From Hyphomicrobiales bacterium (GTDB lineage Bacteria; Pseudomonadota; Alphaproteobacteria; Rhizobiales; Rhizobiaceae): DNA of 64,000 bases. The position numbers and the translations under genes are program-made. The stretch lies in the NCBI GenBank assembly GCA_900472605.1, contig UCJD01000008.1, positions 16,529 through 80,528 of the forward strand. The letters run 5' to 3'. This document shows, piece by piece, positions 1 to 7,969 of the stretch. The number at the start of each line of letters is the position of its first letter. Position 1 is the stretch's first letter. Below the pieces are notes generated by a model that searched no databases, was not told where the DNA came from, and saw only the letters and a list, made by a program, of their open reading frames with translations.

Positions 1-695
1 ATATAGAGCCGGTTGCCCTTCTTCTCGTGCACGAGGCAAACGCCCATCTCGCTCGATTCCATCAGGATTTCGAGCGTGCCGGATTGCTCGATATCGGCGC
101 GGCGCACTTCGGTCCAGCGCGAGACTGGAACCTCGAAATTGTCGGAGAAACCGTTCAGATAGACCGACGACGGCTTGAGGTTCTTATGGCGATAGACGCC
201 GAAGGCTTTTTCCGTCAGCGCGTGCTTCGGAATATCGTGGAAATGGTAGATCGCGGCCATCGCGCCCCAGCAGACATTCATCGCGGAGTGCACGTTGGTG
301 CGCGTCCAGTCGAAAATCTGCTGCATTTCATCCCAATAAGTAACGTCTTCGTATGGAAGCGTTTCGATCGGCGCGCCTGTGATGATGAAGCCGTCGAACT
401 TCCGGTGTTTGATCTCCTCCCAGGTCTGGTAGAAGGAGAAAAGATGATCTTCCGAGGTGTTTTTCGCCTTGTGGTTCCCGACGCGAACAAGCGACAGCTC
501 GACCTGCAGCGGCGAGGCGCCGATCAGGCGCGCCATCTGGATCTCGGTCTTGATCTTGTTCGGCATGAGGTTCAAGAGCCCGATCTGCAGGGGGCGAATG
601 TCCTGACGGATCGCGGCCGTCTCGGTCATCACGCGCACACCTTCCTGAACCAGGGTTTCAAAGGCGGGCAGGGTATCGGGGATCTTGATCGGCAT
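1..695 (-). CDS. metA: Homoserine O-acetyltransferase MetA (C-terminus cut by window edge)
   Basis: The first 231 codons are visible; the C-terminal part lies outside the window. MetA activates the hydroxyl of L-homoserine for methionine synthesis in the cytoplasm. The catalytic Cys142 (in NVCWGAM) and Lys47 (in LMPNKIKTE) are present. Residue 111 is Glu (in [14 protein letters not shown]); E. coli has Gly there. This Glu is the known determinant of acetyl-CoA rather than succinyl-CoA use, so despite the MetA fold I call it an acetyltransferase. The ATG at 695 starts [10 protein letters not shown]; its ribosome site is weak. The gene lies behind a SAM-II riboswitch, so it should be shut down when S-adenosylmethionine is plentiful. 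Confidence 0.95.
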   Translation of the reverse strand, partial: MPIKIPDTLPAFETLVQEGVRVMTETAAIRQDIRPLQIGLLNLMPNKIKTEIQMARLIGASPLQVELSLVRVGNHKAKNTSEDHLFSFYQTWEEIKHRKFDGFIITGAPIETLPYEDVTYWDEMQQIFDWTRTNVHSAMNVCWGAMAAIYHFHDIPKHALTEKAFGVYRHKNLKPSSVYLNGFSDNFEVPVSRWTEVRRADIEQSGTLEILMESSEMGVCLVHEKKGNRLY

Positions 696-743
696 AGCGG
701 TCACTCGATGAAAAATACGAATATATCGCTATCGGTCCGCACG

Positions 744-803
744 CGGCCCTTTAGCAACTTCTTTAACGTGGCTGCAAGCCGGCCGGCCAAATCACCACGG
801 AGC
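744..803 (-). promoter_or_regulatory. SAM-II riboswitch (metA leader)
   Basis: Read on the minus strand, the leader has the SAM-II layout: GUGGUGAUUU, a GC-rich loop segment, then GCUUGCAGCCACGUUAAA, then GUUGCUAAAGGGCC. The P1 stem is GUGG (796-799) with CCAC (768-771), and the conserved GUGAUUU, GCUUGC, CACGUUAAA and GCUAAAGG blocks are all present and in order. SAM-II is an H-type pseudoknot that binds S-adenosylmethionine and lowers expression, and metA is its classic target in alphaproteobacteria. It ends about 48 nt before the metA start codon. Confidence 0.93.
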
Positions 804-808
804 GCTCT

Positions 809-836
809 AAATAGACCCAGTCAGGCCGCGAATCAA
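809..836 (-). promoter_or_regulatory. Probable housekeeping promoter of metA
   Basis: On the minus strand a TTGATT box (831-836) and a CTATTT box (809-814) are separated by 16 nt. Transcription would begin within a few bases of the 5' edge of the SAM-II fold, the position expected for a riboswitch leader. Confidence 0.55.
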
Positions 837-956
837 TGACCGATACGCGGCGGCGCCTATTTGCCGAGGTAACTCGCGCATTACCTGATGCTAGAAACTG
901 TTGCTGGACAGGCTGACTCACGGTGCTATTCAGGTGCTACATACGCGTAAGGAAGC

Positions 957-2789
957 ATGATGGCAGATGACGTCAAGGGCAGACCGAGCATCCAGGGTCA
1001 GGACCGGGTGGGGTATGATCTCAGCCTGATCTTCCGCCTCAAGGTGATGTTCTCCGCATTCTGGCACTCCAGAGTGCGGGCGCCGGTGCTTATCCTGTCG
1101 ACGGCGCTGATCGGAATCATTCTGGCGACAGCCTATGCGACCGTCATTCTCAACCAGTGGAACGCGCCTTTCTACGACGCCATCTCGCGCCGCGATCTGC
1201 CGGGGTTTTTCCACCAGCTGAAGATCTTCGCGCTGATCGCCGGCATGCTGCTCCTGCTCAACGTGGTGCAGGCCTGGCTGAACCAGATGACGGCGCTTTA
1301 CATGCGCGAGGGGCTGACGCGTGACCTCGTCGACCAGTGGCTGCAGCGCAAGCGGGCGCTCAGGCTCGCCTCCAGCGGGCTGATCGGCGTCAATCCGGAC
1401 CAGCGCCTGCATGAGGACGCGCGCAATCTCGCGGAAAGCACCACCGGGCTTGTCATCGGCTTGGTGCAGTCGACGATCCTGCTGGTGAGCTTCATCGGTG
1501 TGTTGTGGGAACTGTCGAGCGGCTTCGTCTTCCGCTTTGGCGAATACGCCTTTTCCATTCCGGGCTATATGGTCTGGGCGGCGATCTTCTACGCGGCGTC
1601 CGCCTCCGTGCTCAGCCAGCTCGTCGGCCGCAAGCTCGTCAAGCTCAATGCTGACCGCTTCTCCAAGGAAGCCGAGCTGCGTTTCGCGCTGATGCATGCC
1701 AATGAGAACATTCCGGCGATCACGGCTGCGCGTGGCGAGGAAAACGAGCGGGGGCGGATCAATACCGACATCAGCGCCGTTCTCGAGGTCCTCAAGAAAC
1801 TGGCGATGGCCAACGTCAATCTCACCTGGGTGTCTGCAGGTTACGGATGGCTGGTCGTCGTCATCCCGATCATCGTGGCGGCGCCCGCCTATTTCTCCGG
1901 CGGCCTCACCTTCGGTCAGCTGATGATGTCGGTCGGCGCCTTTAACCAGGTCAACACGGCGCTGCGTTGGTACGTGTCCAATTTCGGCCCGATCGCCGAA
2001 TGGCGCGCGACGTTGATGCGCGTCACCGATTTCCGCCAGGCTCTGACCACCATGGGCGACGATGTCGATCTCAAGGAAGCGATTGCCTATGAGCGAAGCG
2101 CGCCAGGCACCCTGACGCTCGATAACGTGACGGTCGCCACCAAGATGGATGAGGAGATCGACCAGTGCGGCGGCTTCCGCCTGCATGAGGGCAGCGTCAC
2201 GATCAAGGCCGGCGAGAAGGTGATGATCAACGGCGATCACAACGTCAATCGCAAGCTGCTCTTCCTGGCGATGTCGGAACTGTGGCCCTGCGGCAGCGGC
2301 AAGATCGGCCTGCCGCCCACCGACGACATGCTGTTCGTGCCGCAATCGGCCTATATTCCGGGTGGTACGCTGCGCGAAGCGCTGGCGTTTCCTCAAGCCG
2401 CCGACACCTACAAGAACGACGATGTGGTGGCGGCGCTCGAAAAGGCGGGGCTGCACAATCTCGTTTCGCGCCTGGATACGCGCGCACGCTGGGACAAGCT
2501 TCTCGACGCCGACGAACAGCGGGCTATCGGTTTCGCACGGCTCTTGCTCGTGCGACCGCAATGGATGGTCTTCGACGAAGTGCTCGAGGGCATGGAGCCG
2601 GAATGGCAGTCGACGATGATGAAGGTTCTCGAAGCGATGCCGGATGCGACGATGATCTATATCGGCCGCTCCGATGCCTATATCGGAGCGTTCCATCCGC
2701 GCGTGCTGCATCTCGAAGCGCTTGCCGCCAAGCCCGATGAGAGCAGGATCGCCGACAAGGCGCCGAACACGCCGGCGCCGGCGCTCTGA
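957..2789 (+). CDS. ABC exporter-like protein of the YddA/SbmA-BacA type with a degenerate ATPase domain
   Basis: 610 residues. The N-terminal half is an ABC_membrane_2-type transmembrane domain (hydrophobic segments near residues 40-65, 95-115, 165-190, 210-235, 300-325), followed by a C-terminal nucleotide-binding domain. The fold is that of the YddA/BacA/SbmA and peroxisomal ABCD group. The ATPase motifs are eroded: the P-loop reads INGDHNVNRKLLF instead of GxxGxGKS/T, and the signature reads LDADEQRA instead of LSxGEQQR. The Walker B region (WMVFDEV) keeps Asp-Glu. Either ATP is bound in an unusual way or hydrolysis has been lost. ATGs lie at 957 and 960; an AAGGA at 949-953 suits the second better. 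Substrate unknown. Confidence 0.8.
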   Translation: MMADDVKGRPSIQGQDRVGYDLSLIFRLKVMFSAFWHSRVRAPVLILSTALIGIILATAYATVILNQWNAPFYDAISRRDLPGFFHQLKIFALIAGMLLLLNVVQAWLNQMTALYMREGLTRDLVDQWLQRKRALRLASSGLIGVNPDQRLHEDARNLAESTTGLVIGLVQSTILLVSFIGVLWELSSGFVFRFGEYAFSIPGYMVWAAIFYAASASVLSQLVGRKLVKLNADRFSKEAELRFALMHANENIPAITAARGEENERGRINTDISAVLEVLKKLAMANVNLTWVSAGYGWLVVVIPIIVAAPAYFSGGLTFGQLMMSVGAFNQVNTALRWYVSNFGPIAEWRATLMRVTDFRQALTTMGDDVDLKEAIAYERSAPGTLTLDNVTVATKMDEEIDQCGGFRLHEGSVTIKAGEKVMINGDHNVNRKLLFLAMSELWPCGSGKIGLPPTDDMLFVPQSAYIPGGTLREALAFPQAADTYKNDDVVAALEKAGLHNLVSRLDTRARWDKLLDADEQRAIGFARLLLVRPQWMVFDEVLEGMEPEWQSTMMKVLEAMPDATMIYIGRSDAYIGAFHPRVLHLEALAAKPDESRIADKAPNTPAPAL

Positions 2790-2805
2790 TCGTCTCGATC
2801 GGGGA

Positions 2806-3429
2806 TCACATCGGCGGAACGATGCCGTTGGTGCCGACCGTGACCTGTGCCGCGGAGACCGTTCCGTCCGCTGCCTTCTCGCCCATGACGATGACATGCG
2901 CGCCCGGCGTCAGGTCCGATTTCTGCGCGGCGGTGAAGGTCACGATCGGTGTGTCGTCCGATATCGATATGGTCTTTTCCTTACCCTGATAGGTCAGCGT
3001 CACCGTGTGCCCGTCGACGGATTTGACGGCCTTGGCGACAGTTGCGTTGGTCATGCTGCTGTTGGGCTTCAGATCCCAGGGGCGGCTGCCTTCGCCGGTG
3101 CCTTTCATGGCCGCCGGAAAGATCAGAACTTCCAGAGCGCCATCGCCGCCGTCCTGCCGGGGCAGCGAAGCGATGCCGACGAAGTCGCCCGGCTTGATGT
3201 CCTCGACCGAGGCCTTCTTGATGCCGCCAACCCTCCATTCCGGTTTCAACGTGACGGTCTGATCGGCGCCCTCGCGGGTCTTGACGACGAGCGTGTCGCC
3301 GGTGAGGCTGGCGATATCGCCACGCACGCGCACGCGCTCCGCATCGGCGGCGGACGTTACATGCGACGTGCTCAGAAGAATGCCGACGGCAAGCGCCGCG
3401 ACATGGCTAGCGTTCAGATAGCGAGACAT
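2806..3429 (-). CDS. Exported protein of unknown function (DUF5666-like)
   Basis: 207 residues from the ATG at 3429, chosen because GAGGAG sits just upstream and because it gives a clean signal peptide (MSRYLNASH, a hydrophobic stretch to about residue 25, then TSA-AD). The mature part repeats short beta-rich modules of the form G-D-x-L-x-V-K-T and PGD/PGA-x-V-x-V, as in small OB-fold-like periplasmic proteins annotated DUF5666. It ends 16 bp from the convergent ABC gene. No catalytic motif is visible; I do not recognise a specific function. Confidence 0.6.
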   Translation of the reverse strand: MSRYLNASHVAALAVGILLSTSHVTSAADAERVRVRGDIASLTGDTLVVKTREGADQTVTLKPEWRVGGIKKASVEDIKPGDFVGIASLPRQDGGDGALEVLIFPAAMKGTGEGSRPWDLKPNSSMTNATVAKAVKSVDGHTVTLTYQGKEKTISISDDTPIVTFTAAQKSDLTPGAHVIVMGEKAADGTVSAAQVTVGTNGIVPPM

Positions 3430-3575
3430 CGATTTTCTCCTCATGGCCCCGGGGGCGGGAGCCTTCGAGAGATTAGGCACGCGGTTTCAGCGCTGGCCAA
3501 TCAATGAAATGTGAGGGTTTCCGTCTCGGAGGCAAGAACTATCTGGCAGGTATCGCCGATAGCAGGAGCGTTCGA

Positions 3576-3971
3576 ATGCCGGCAGAGAGAGTTGCGGACC
3601 TATACCGCGCCTATATCGACTGCCTGAATTCCCAGGATTGGGAAAACCTCGGGATCTATGTCGGGCAGGATGTGCGCTATAACGGAGTGCTGGTCGGGCT
3701 GGATGGCTATCGGCAGGCACGTGAGGCCGAGTTTCGCGCGATACCCGACCTCCGTTTCGACGTGCAGATCCTGGTCGCCGATGACACCATGGTCGCCAGC
3801 CGGCTGAATTTCGACATCAGCCCGCAAGGCACATTTCTCGGCTTGCCCGTCAATGGCAGGCGTATCTCGTTCTCCGAGAACGTGTTCTACGAATTCGCGG
3901 AGGGCAAGATCGCAAGCGTCTGGTCCATCGTCGACAAGGCGGCGATCGAGGCTCAGCTTTCGGCGGCGTAG
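3576..3971 (+). CDS. SnoaL-like / nuclear-transport-factor-2 fold protein
   Basis: 131 residues from the ATG at 3576 (MPAERVADLYRAYI), preceded by AGGAG seven bases upstream; an in-frame ATG at 3504 has no such site. The pattern of an N-terminal helix (YRAYIDCLNSQDW), a loop with YNG, a central F-R-A-I-P-D-L-R-F block and a C-terminal F-x-E-G-K-I-x-x-V-W-S-I strand is that of SnoaL-type ester cyclases and related NTF2-fold proteins. These are small alpha+beta barrels, some enzymes and some ligand binders. The substrate cannot be told. It ends seven bases before the convergent ABC-F gene. Confidence 0.75.
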   Translation: MPAERVADLYRAYIDCLNSQDWENLGIYVGQDVRYNGVLVGLDGYRQAREAEFRAIPDLRFDVQILVADDTMVASRLNFDISPQGTFLGLPVNGRRISFSENVFYEFAEGKIASVWSIVDKAAIEAQLSAA

Positions 3972-3978
3972 AAGGCGG

Positions 3979-5802
3979 TCAGCCTTCCAGCTCCTCGCGA
4001 AGCATTTCGAGTTCCAGCCATTCCTCTTCCATCTTCACCAGGCTGTCGCGGAATTTCTCCATCTCGGCGGCCAGCCGGTTGAAGGTGGTGGGGTCCTTGG
4101 AGAAGAGGTTTGGGTCGGCCATCTTTTCCTCGCGCTTGGCGATCTCGGTTTCGGCCTTGGCCATCTCCTTGGGAAGGTTTTCGAGCGCGAATTTCTGCTT
4201 GAAGGAAAGCTTTCCCTTGCCCTTCGGTGCTTCGGCGGCCGGAGCTGCCTCCTGCGCTTTCGCCTTCTCGGCCTTCTCCGCCTTCTTGCGCTCGTCGGCG
4301 GCACCCTTGCGCTGCGCCAACATGTCGGAATAGCCGCCGGCATATTCGATCCAGCGGCCATCGGGCGCATCCGGCACAGCCGGCGCGATGGTCGAGGTGA
4401 CGGTGCGGTCGAGGAAGTCGCGGTCGTGGCTGACGAGGATGACGGTGCCAGGGAAGCCGGCGACGACTTCCTGAAGCAGGTCCAGCGTCTCGATGTCGAG
4501 GTCGTTGGTCGGTTCGTCGAGAATCAAGAGGTTGGATGGCCGCGCCAGCATGCGGGCGAGCATCAGGCGGGCGCGCTCGCCACCCGAGAGGTTCTTGATC
4601 GGCGTGCGGGCCTGCTCCGGCTGGAACAGGAACTCCTTCATGTAGCCGGTGACGTGGCGCTGCTCGCCGTTCACCAGCAGGTTCTCGCCGCGACCGTCGG
4701 TGAGATAATGCGCCAGCGTGTCCTCGGGGTTGAGGTCCTCGCGCTTCTGATCGAGCGTGGCGATCTCCAGATTGGTACCGAGCTTGATCGTGCCGGTATC
4801 CGGTGCCAGTTGGCCGGTCAGCATTTTCAGGAGCGTGGTCTTGCCGGCGCCGTTCGGGCCGACGAGGCCGATACAATCGCCGCGGTGGACGCGGATCGAA
4901 AACGGCGTGACGATCGGACGCTCGCCATAGGTCTTGGTGATCTTGTCGGCTTCGATGACGAGCTTGCCGGATTCCTGCGCGTCGGAGACGGTCGCCTGCA
5001 CGGAGCCCTGCGGTCCCTTGTGGCCGCGATAGCTGGCGCGCATCGTCTGCAGCTCGCCGAGGCGGCGCATGTTGCGCTTGCGCCGCGCGGTGACGCCGTA
5101 GCGCAGCCAGTGTTCCTCACGCTCGATCGCCTTGCCGAGCTTGTGCTGTTCCATCTCTTCCTCTTCGAGAACCTGATCGCGCCAGGCCTCGAAATGGGCG
5201 AAGCCTCGGTTCAAGCGGCGCGACGTGCCGCGGTCGAGCCAGACGGTTGCGGTGGAGACCTTCTCAAGGAAGCGACGGTCGTGCGAGATCAGGACGAGCG
5301 CGCTGCGGGTCTTCTGCAGCTCGCCTTCCAGCCATTCGATGGTGGGGAGGTCGAGATGGTTGGTCGGCTCGTCGAGCAGCAGGATATCGGGCTCGGGCGC
5401 CAAAACGCGGGCAAGCGCCGCGCGGCGGGCTTCGCCGCCTGAAAGGTTCTTCGGATCTTCCTCGCCGGTGAGACCGAGATGCGAGAGCAGGTAGGTGACG
5501 CGGTAGGGATCGTCGCCCGGTCCAAGGCCCGCTTCTGCATAGGCCTGCACGGTGGTGTAACCGGCGAAATCGGGTGCCTGCTCGAGGTAACGCACCGTCG
5601 AGGACGGATGGCGGAAGACCTCGCCGGACTGTGCTTCCACCATGCCGGCGGCGATCTTCAAGAGCGTCGACTTGCCGGAGCCGTTGCGGCCGACGAGGCA
5701 AATCTTGTCGCCGGGCTCCACCTGCAGGGCAGCACCCGCCAGAAGCGGCGCGCCGCCGAAGCTCAGGAAGATGTCGTCGAGTTTAAGGATAGGGGGCGCC
5801 AA
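3979..5802 (-). CDS. ABC-F family ATPase, Uup-like
   Basis: 607 residues with two ABC ATPase domains and no membrane segment. Domain 1 has GRNGSGKST, signature LSGGE and LLLDEPTNHLD; domain 2 has GPNGAGKTT, LSGGE and LILDEPTNDLD. The interdomain linker and a charged C-terminal coiled coil from about residue 510 (rich in Lys, Glu and Ala) match Uup rather than EttA. ABC-F proteins act on the ribosome; Uup has been linked to stalled ribosomes and to transposon excision. Translation starts at TTG (5800-5802): CCGGAG lies about eight bases upstream, overlapping the thiN stop, and no ATG occurs before residue 50. It is the second gene of an operon with thiN (3-bp gap). Confidence 0.92.
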   Translation of the reverse strand: MAPPILKLDDIFLSFGGAPLLAGAALQVEPGDKICLVGRNGSGKSTLLKIAAGMVEAQSGEVFRHPSSTVRYLEQAPDFAGYTTVQAYAEAGLGPGDDPYRVTYLLSHLGLTGEEDPKNLSGGEARRAALARVLAPEPDILLLDEPTNHLDLPTIEWLEGELQKTRSALVLISHDRRFLEKVSTATVWLDRGTSRRLNRGFAHFEAWRDQVLEEEEMEQHKLGKAIEREEHWLRYGVTARRKRNMRRLGELQTMRASYRGHKGPQGSVQATVSDAQESGKLVIEADKITKTYGERPIVTPFSIRVHRGDCIGLVGPNGAGKTTLLKMLTGQLAPDTGTIKLGTNLEIATLDQKREDLNPEDTLAHYLTDGRGENLLVNGEQRHVTGYMKEFLFQPEQARTPIKNLSGGERARLMLARMLARPSNLLILDEPTNDLDIETLDLLQEVVAGFPGTVILVSHDRDFLDRTVTSTIAPAVPDAPDGRWIEYAGGYSDMLAQRKGAADERKKAEKAEKAKAQEAAPAAEAPKGKGKLSFKQKFALENLPKEMAKAETEIAKREEKMADPNLFSKDPTTFNRLAAEMEKFRDSLVKMEEEWLELEMLREELEG

Positions 5803-5805
5803 AAA

Positions 5806-6462
5806 TCAGACTCCGGAAAGATCGTAAGGGCGGGCGAGCACGATGGCGCGGCCGTTTTCAAGCGAGAAGCGCACGGGGCCTTCCGCGACATTGGAAATGG
5901 TGCGCGACGAGCCGAACGGCAAATGGAAACTCTTCAGCGGATAGCGGGCGTTCTCGATGAAGAGGCCGTTGAGTTCGCTGAAGGCGGGAACGGAAAACAG
6001 GCTGTTCTTCGGCAGATCAAGCGTGATGCTTCCGGCAATCAGGGGCACGGCTTCTTCCGTGCCCGAGGTCAGGAGCACATCGAGGCCAGTCTCGGCGAGG
6101 CTGACGGCGTAGAGCAAGTGCTGCAGCGCGTGGTCGGAGCGGTCGCCGGCAAGGGCGCCCACGAGGATCAGCCGCTTTGCACCGCGCGCAATGGCTTCCG
6201 ATACGGCGATTTCGCCGTCTGTCGAGGCCTTGGCGGTGGGGTATGGCTTTCTCGGAATGTCCGAGAAAGCAGCCGTCAGATCATCCGGGGTGGAATCGAA
6301 ATCGCCGACCCAGAGCTCCGGCCGGACATCGAGCGCCATCGCATGCCGCATGCCGCCATCGGCTGCGATGAAACGGCTGCCAGCGACGGCGGCGCGAAGG
6401 CGCTCCGTCATGTGCAGCTCGCCGCCGAGCAGGATGGTGAAGGTGGATGGGCTCATGGGCAT
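5806..6462 (-). CDS. thiN: Thiamine diphosphokinase
   Basis: 218 residues. The enzyme transfers pyrophosphate from ATP to thiamine, giving the cofactor TPP in one step in the cytoplasm. The family hallmarks are present: an ADGGMRHA block, WVGDFDS (metal/ATP binding), the K-A-S-T-D-G-E segment, and G-A-L-A-G-D-R-S-D-H near residue 125. The C-terminal sandwich domain (about 145-218) contains the conserved S-N-x-x-E motif (TISNVAEG). The ATG at 6462 gives MPMSPST; a second ATG lies at 6456. It heads the thiN-ABC-F operon. With the TPP-riboswitch-controlled thiBPQ transporter at 9.6-13.1 kb, the window encodes both uptake and activation of thiamine. Confidence 0.93.
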   Translation of the reverse strand: MPMSPSTFTILLGGELHMTERLRAAVAGSRFIAADGGMRHAMALDVRPELWVGDFDSTPDDLTAAFSDIPRKPYPTAKASTDGEIAVSEAIARGAKRLILVGALAGDRSDHALQHLLYAVSLAETGLDVLLTSGTEEAVPLIAGSITLDLPKNSLFSVPAFSELNGLFIENARYPLKSFHLPFGSSRTISNVAEGPVRFSLENGRAIVLARPYDLSGV

Positions 6463-6480
6463 TGCCCATAGCGCAAAGCG

Positions 6481-6521
6481 GAGGAAAAGGGAAAGGGCGC
6501 GGACATGCTTTGTCCGCGCCC
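6481..6521 (-). terminator. Rho-independent terminator of ompW
   Basis: A perfect 11-bp stem (6495-6505 with 6511-6521) and a 5-nt loop are followed on the minus strand by a pyrimidine run (TTTCCCTTTTCCTC). It lies 29 bp after the ompW stop codon and before thiN on the same strand, so it separates ompW from the thiN operon. Confidence 0.85.
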
Positions 6522-6549
6522 TCGGGCGTTTCTGTGTGAAAGGCCGCGC

Positions 6550-7230
6550 TTAGAAGCGGTAGGTGACGCCGGCGCCGATCAGCCAGGGATCGAGCTTGGC
6601 CTTGCCGGTCATGTCGGTGCCGCCGACGTTCACGTTGAAATCGGGACGCAGGAAGATTTTCTTGACGTCGACGTTGAGGCCCCAGTGCTCATCGAACATG
6701 TAGTCGAAGCCGGCCTGCAGCGCGACGCCGAAGGTGTTGTCGATGTCGAGGCTCTGGGCGCTCTTGCCCTTCTCGTTATAGAAGATGGTGTAGTTCAAGC
6801 CGGCGCCGACATAGGGATGGAAGTTGCCGAAGTCGTTGAAGTGATACTGCAGCGTCACCGTCGGCGGCAGCAGCCAGGTCTTGCCGACCTTGCCGAGCCC
6901 GTCGATCGAGCCTTCGCCGGTGACATTCGCGAATGTCGTGCCGAGAATGAGTTCGGCGGCGATGTTGTCGGTGAAAAAGTAGGTGACGTCGAATTCCGGA
7001 ATGACGGTGTCCGAGTAGGAGAGATCCGATCCCGCGACGCCGCCGACATAACCGGAATCCTGGGTGATGACGCCAAGTGCGCGCAGGCGGATCATCCAGG
7101 GGCTTTGGCTCTGCGTCGCTTCCTGTGCTGCGGTCGGCTGGGTCAGGTCGGCGGACATGGCGGGATGGGCGGCGGCAACAAGAACGACGGCTGCGAACAT
7201 GCCCTTGAGTTTTGCCAGGCGGCGTTTCAT
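6550..7230 (-). CDS. ompW: Outer-membrane beta-barrel protein of the OmpW family
   Basis: 226 residues with a cleavable signal peptide (MKRRLAKLKG, hydrophobic to about residue 25, AMSA-D). The mature protein has alternating amphipathic strands and ends in Tyr-Arg-Phe, the terminal aromatic typical of outer-membrane barrels. OmpW landmarks include W-M-I-R-L-R-A near the N-terminus, the P-E-F-D-V-T-Y-F-F-T-D-N block and the Y-H-F-N-D-x-G-x-x-x-P-Y-V-G-x-G segment. OmpW proteins are 8-stranded barrels with a narrow hydrophobic channel. AGGAGAG lies eight bases before the ATG. A perfect FNR/FixK box lies 62-75 bp upstream, consistent with induction at low oxygen as in enteric bacteria. Confidence 0.9.
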   Translation of the reverse strand: MKRRLAKLKGMFAAVVLVAAAHPAMSADLTQPTAAQEATQSQSPWMIRLRALGVITQDSGYVGGVAGSDLSYSDTVIPEFDVTYFFTDNIAAELILGTTFANVTGEGSIDGLGKVGKTWLLPPTVTLQYHFNDFGNFHPYVGAGLNYTIFYNEKGKSAQSLDIDNTFGVALQAGFDYMFDEHWGLNVDVKKIFLRPDFNVNVGGTDMTGKAKLDPWLIGAGVTYRF

Positions 7231-7291
7231 TCGAATCTCTCCTAGATTTTTTCGTCCAGCGGAGTTCTATGAAACGATGCAAGGTAACCAA

Positions 7292-7305
7292 TTGATTCAG
7301 ATCAA
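7292..7305 (-). promoter_or_regulatory. FNR/FixK box (anaerobox) upstream of ompW
   Basis: TTGAT-TCAG-ATCAA is a perfect match to the FNR/FixK consensus TTGAT-N4-ATCAA. Its centre is about 68 nt upstream of the ompW start codon. A class II site activates about 41.5 nt upstream of the transcription start, which would place the start near 7257 with a TCATAG box at 7264-7269 on the minus strand and a 27-nt leader. The geometry is internally consistent. The site also lies just past the 3' end of marR. Confidence 0.78.
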
Positions 7306-7314
7306 TCTGTCGTC

Positions 7315-7851
7315 TTATTTTCCGGGTTTCGGCACAGGCGGCAGATGTTTGTCGCGAACGGCGAAAACACGCTCGAAACCGATCATGTACTTGTCGAAGA
7401 GCTCGGCGAAGCTTCGGGCCTCTGCAGCCGACCAATCGGAGACGACTTCACCGATGACAGCGAGCTTCTGAGCCTTCAGTTCGCCAAGCAGGCGTTGGCC
7501 AAACGGGGTGATGACAACCAGGATCCGCCGCGCATCCTGCTGCGATGCGGCCCGCTCGAGCACGCCGCGCCCGACCATGTCGGCGACGATGCGGCTTGCG
7601 CGGGAAGGATCGATGCGCATGGCTTCAGCGATGGTGCCGACGGTCACCTCGCCATTCTCGCTCGCCCGATTGACCGATTCCAGAACGTCCAGATGGGAGA
7701 GTTCCAGGTCCGGTGCCACCTTCTCGATGGCAAGCCGGGCGATCAGCCGGCGTCCGGTGATCACGCGCATGCGGCTCATGCTTTGGCCGATATGAGCGAT
7801 GTCATCCGCGGTGGGTTCTGTCTCTGGGGCTAGCTGCAAAGTGTCGGTCAT
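7315..7851 (-). CDS. MarR-family transcriptional regulator
   Basis: 178 residues from the ATG at 7851 (MTDTLQLAPE); upstream frame continuation has no plausible start. The winged helix-turn-helix is at about residues 45-120: LSHLDVLESV, then VTVGTIAEAMRIDPSRASRI as recognition region, then the wing with GVLERAASQQDARRILVVIT (the D-x-R signature). Flanking helices would form the dimer interface. It is divergent from an efflux pump gene and shares with it a 118-bp intergenic region with inverted repeats. That is the usual arrangement of a ligand-responsive repressor of its own gene and the pump. Confidence 0.9.
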   Translation of the reverse strand: MTDTLQLAPETEPTADDIAHIGQSMSRMRVITGRRLIARLAIEKVAPDLELSHLDVLESVNRASENGEVTVGTIAEAMRIDPSRASRIVADMVGRGVLERAASQQDARRILVVITPFGQRLLGELKAQKLAVIGEVVSDWSAAEARSFAELFDKYMIGFERVFAVRDKHLPPVPKPGK

Positions 7852-7888
7852 AGGTCGAAGGATAGCAGAACAGGGCGGGGAGGAAAAT

Positions 7889-7940
7889 ATGCTGATGTCA
7901 TTTATATGACGTTGACATTTATATGCTGATAGCACATAAA
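7889..7940. promoter_or_regulatory. Shared operator/promoter of marR and the efflux pump
   Basis: A perfect inverted repeat GTCAT-TTAT-ATGAC (7897-7910) is followed by a second related element (GACATTTATATGCTGAT). The word ATATGCTGAT occurs twice, at about 7888 and 7921. On the plus strand TTGACA (7912-7917) and CATAAA (7935-7940) are spaced 17 bp and form a good promoter for the pump gene. The repeats overlap its -35 side, fitting repression by MarR. Confidence 0.65.
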
Positions 7941-7969
7941 TTGCTTGCGTAACCTGAGAGATCCCTTCC

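Noticed and set aside
930..2897. 655-codon open frame antisense to the ABC exporter gene
   Set aside because: Arg/His-rich, low-complexity translation with no domain; it mirrors codon bias of the real gene in a GC-rich genome.
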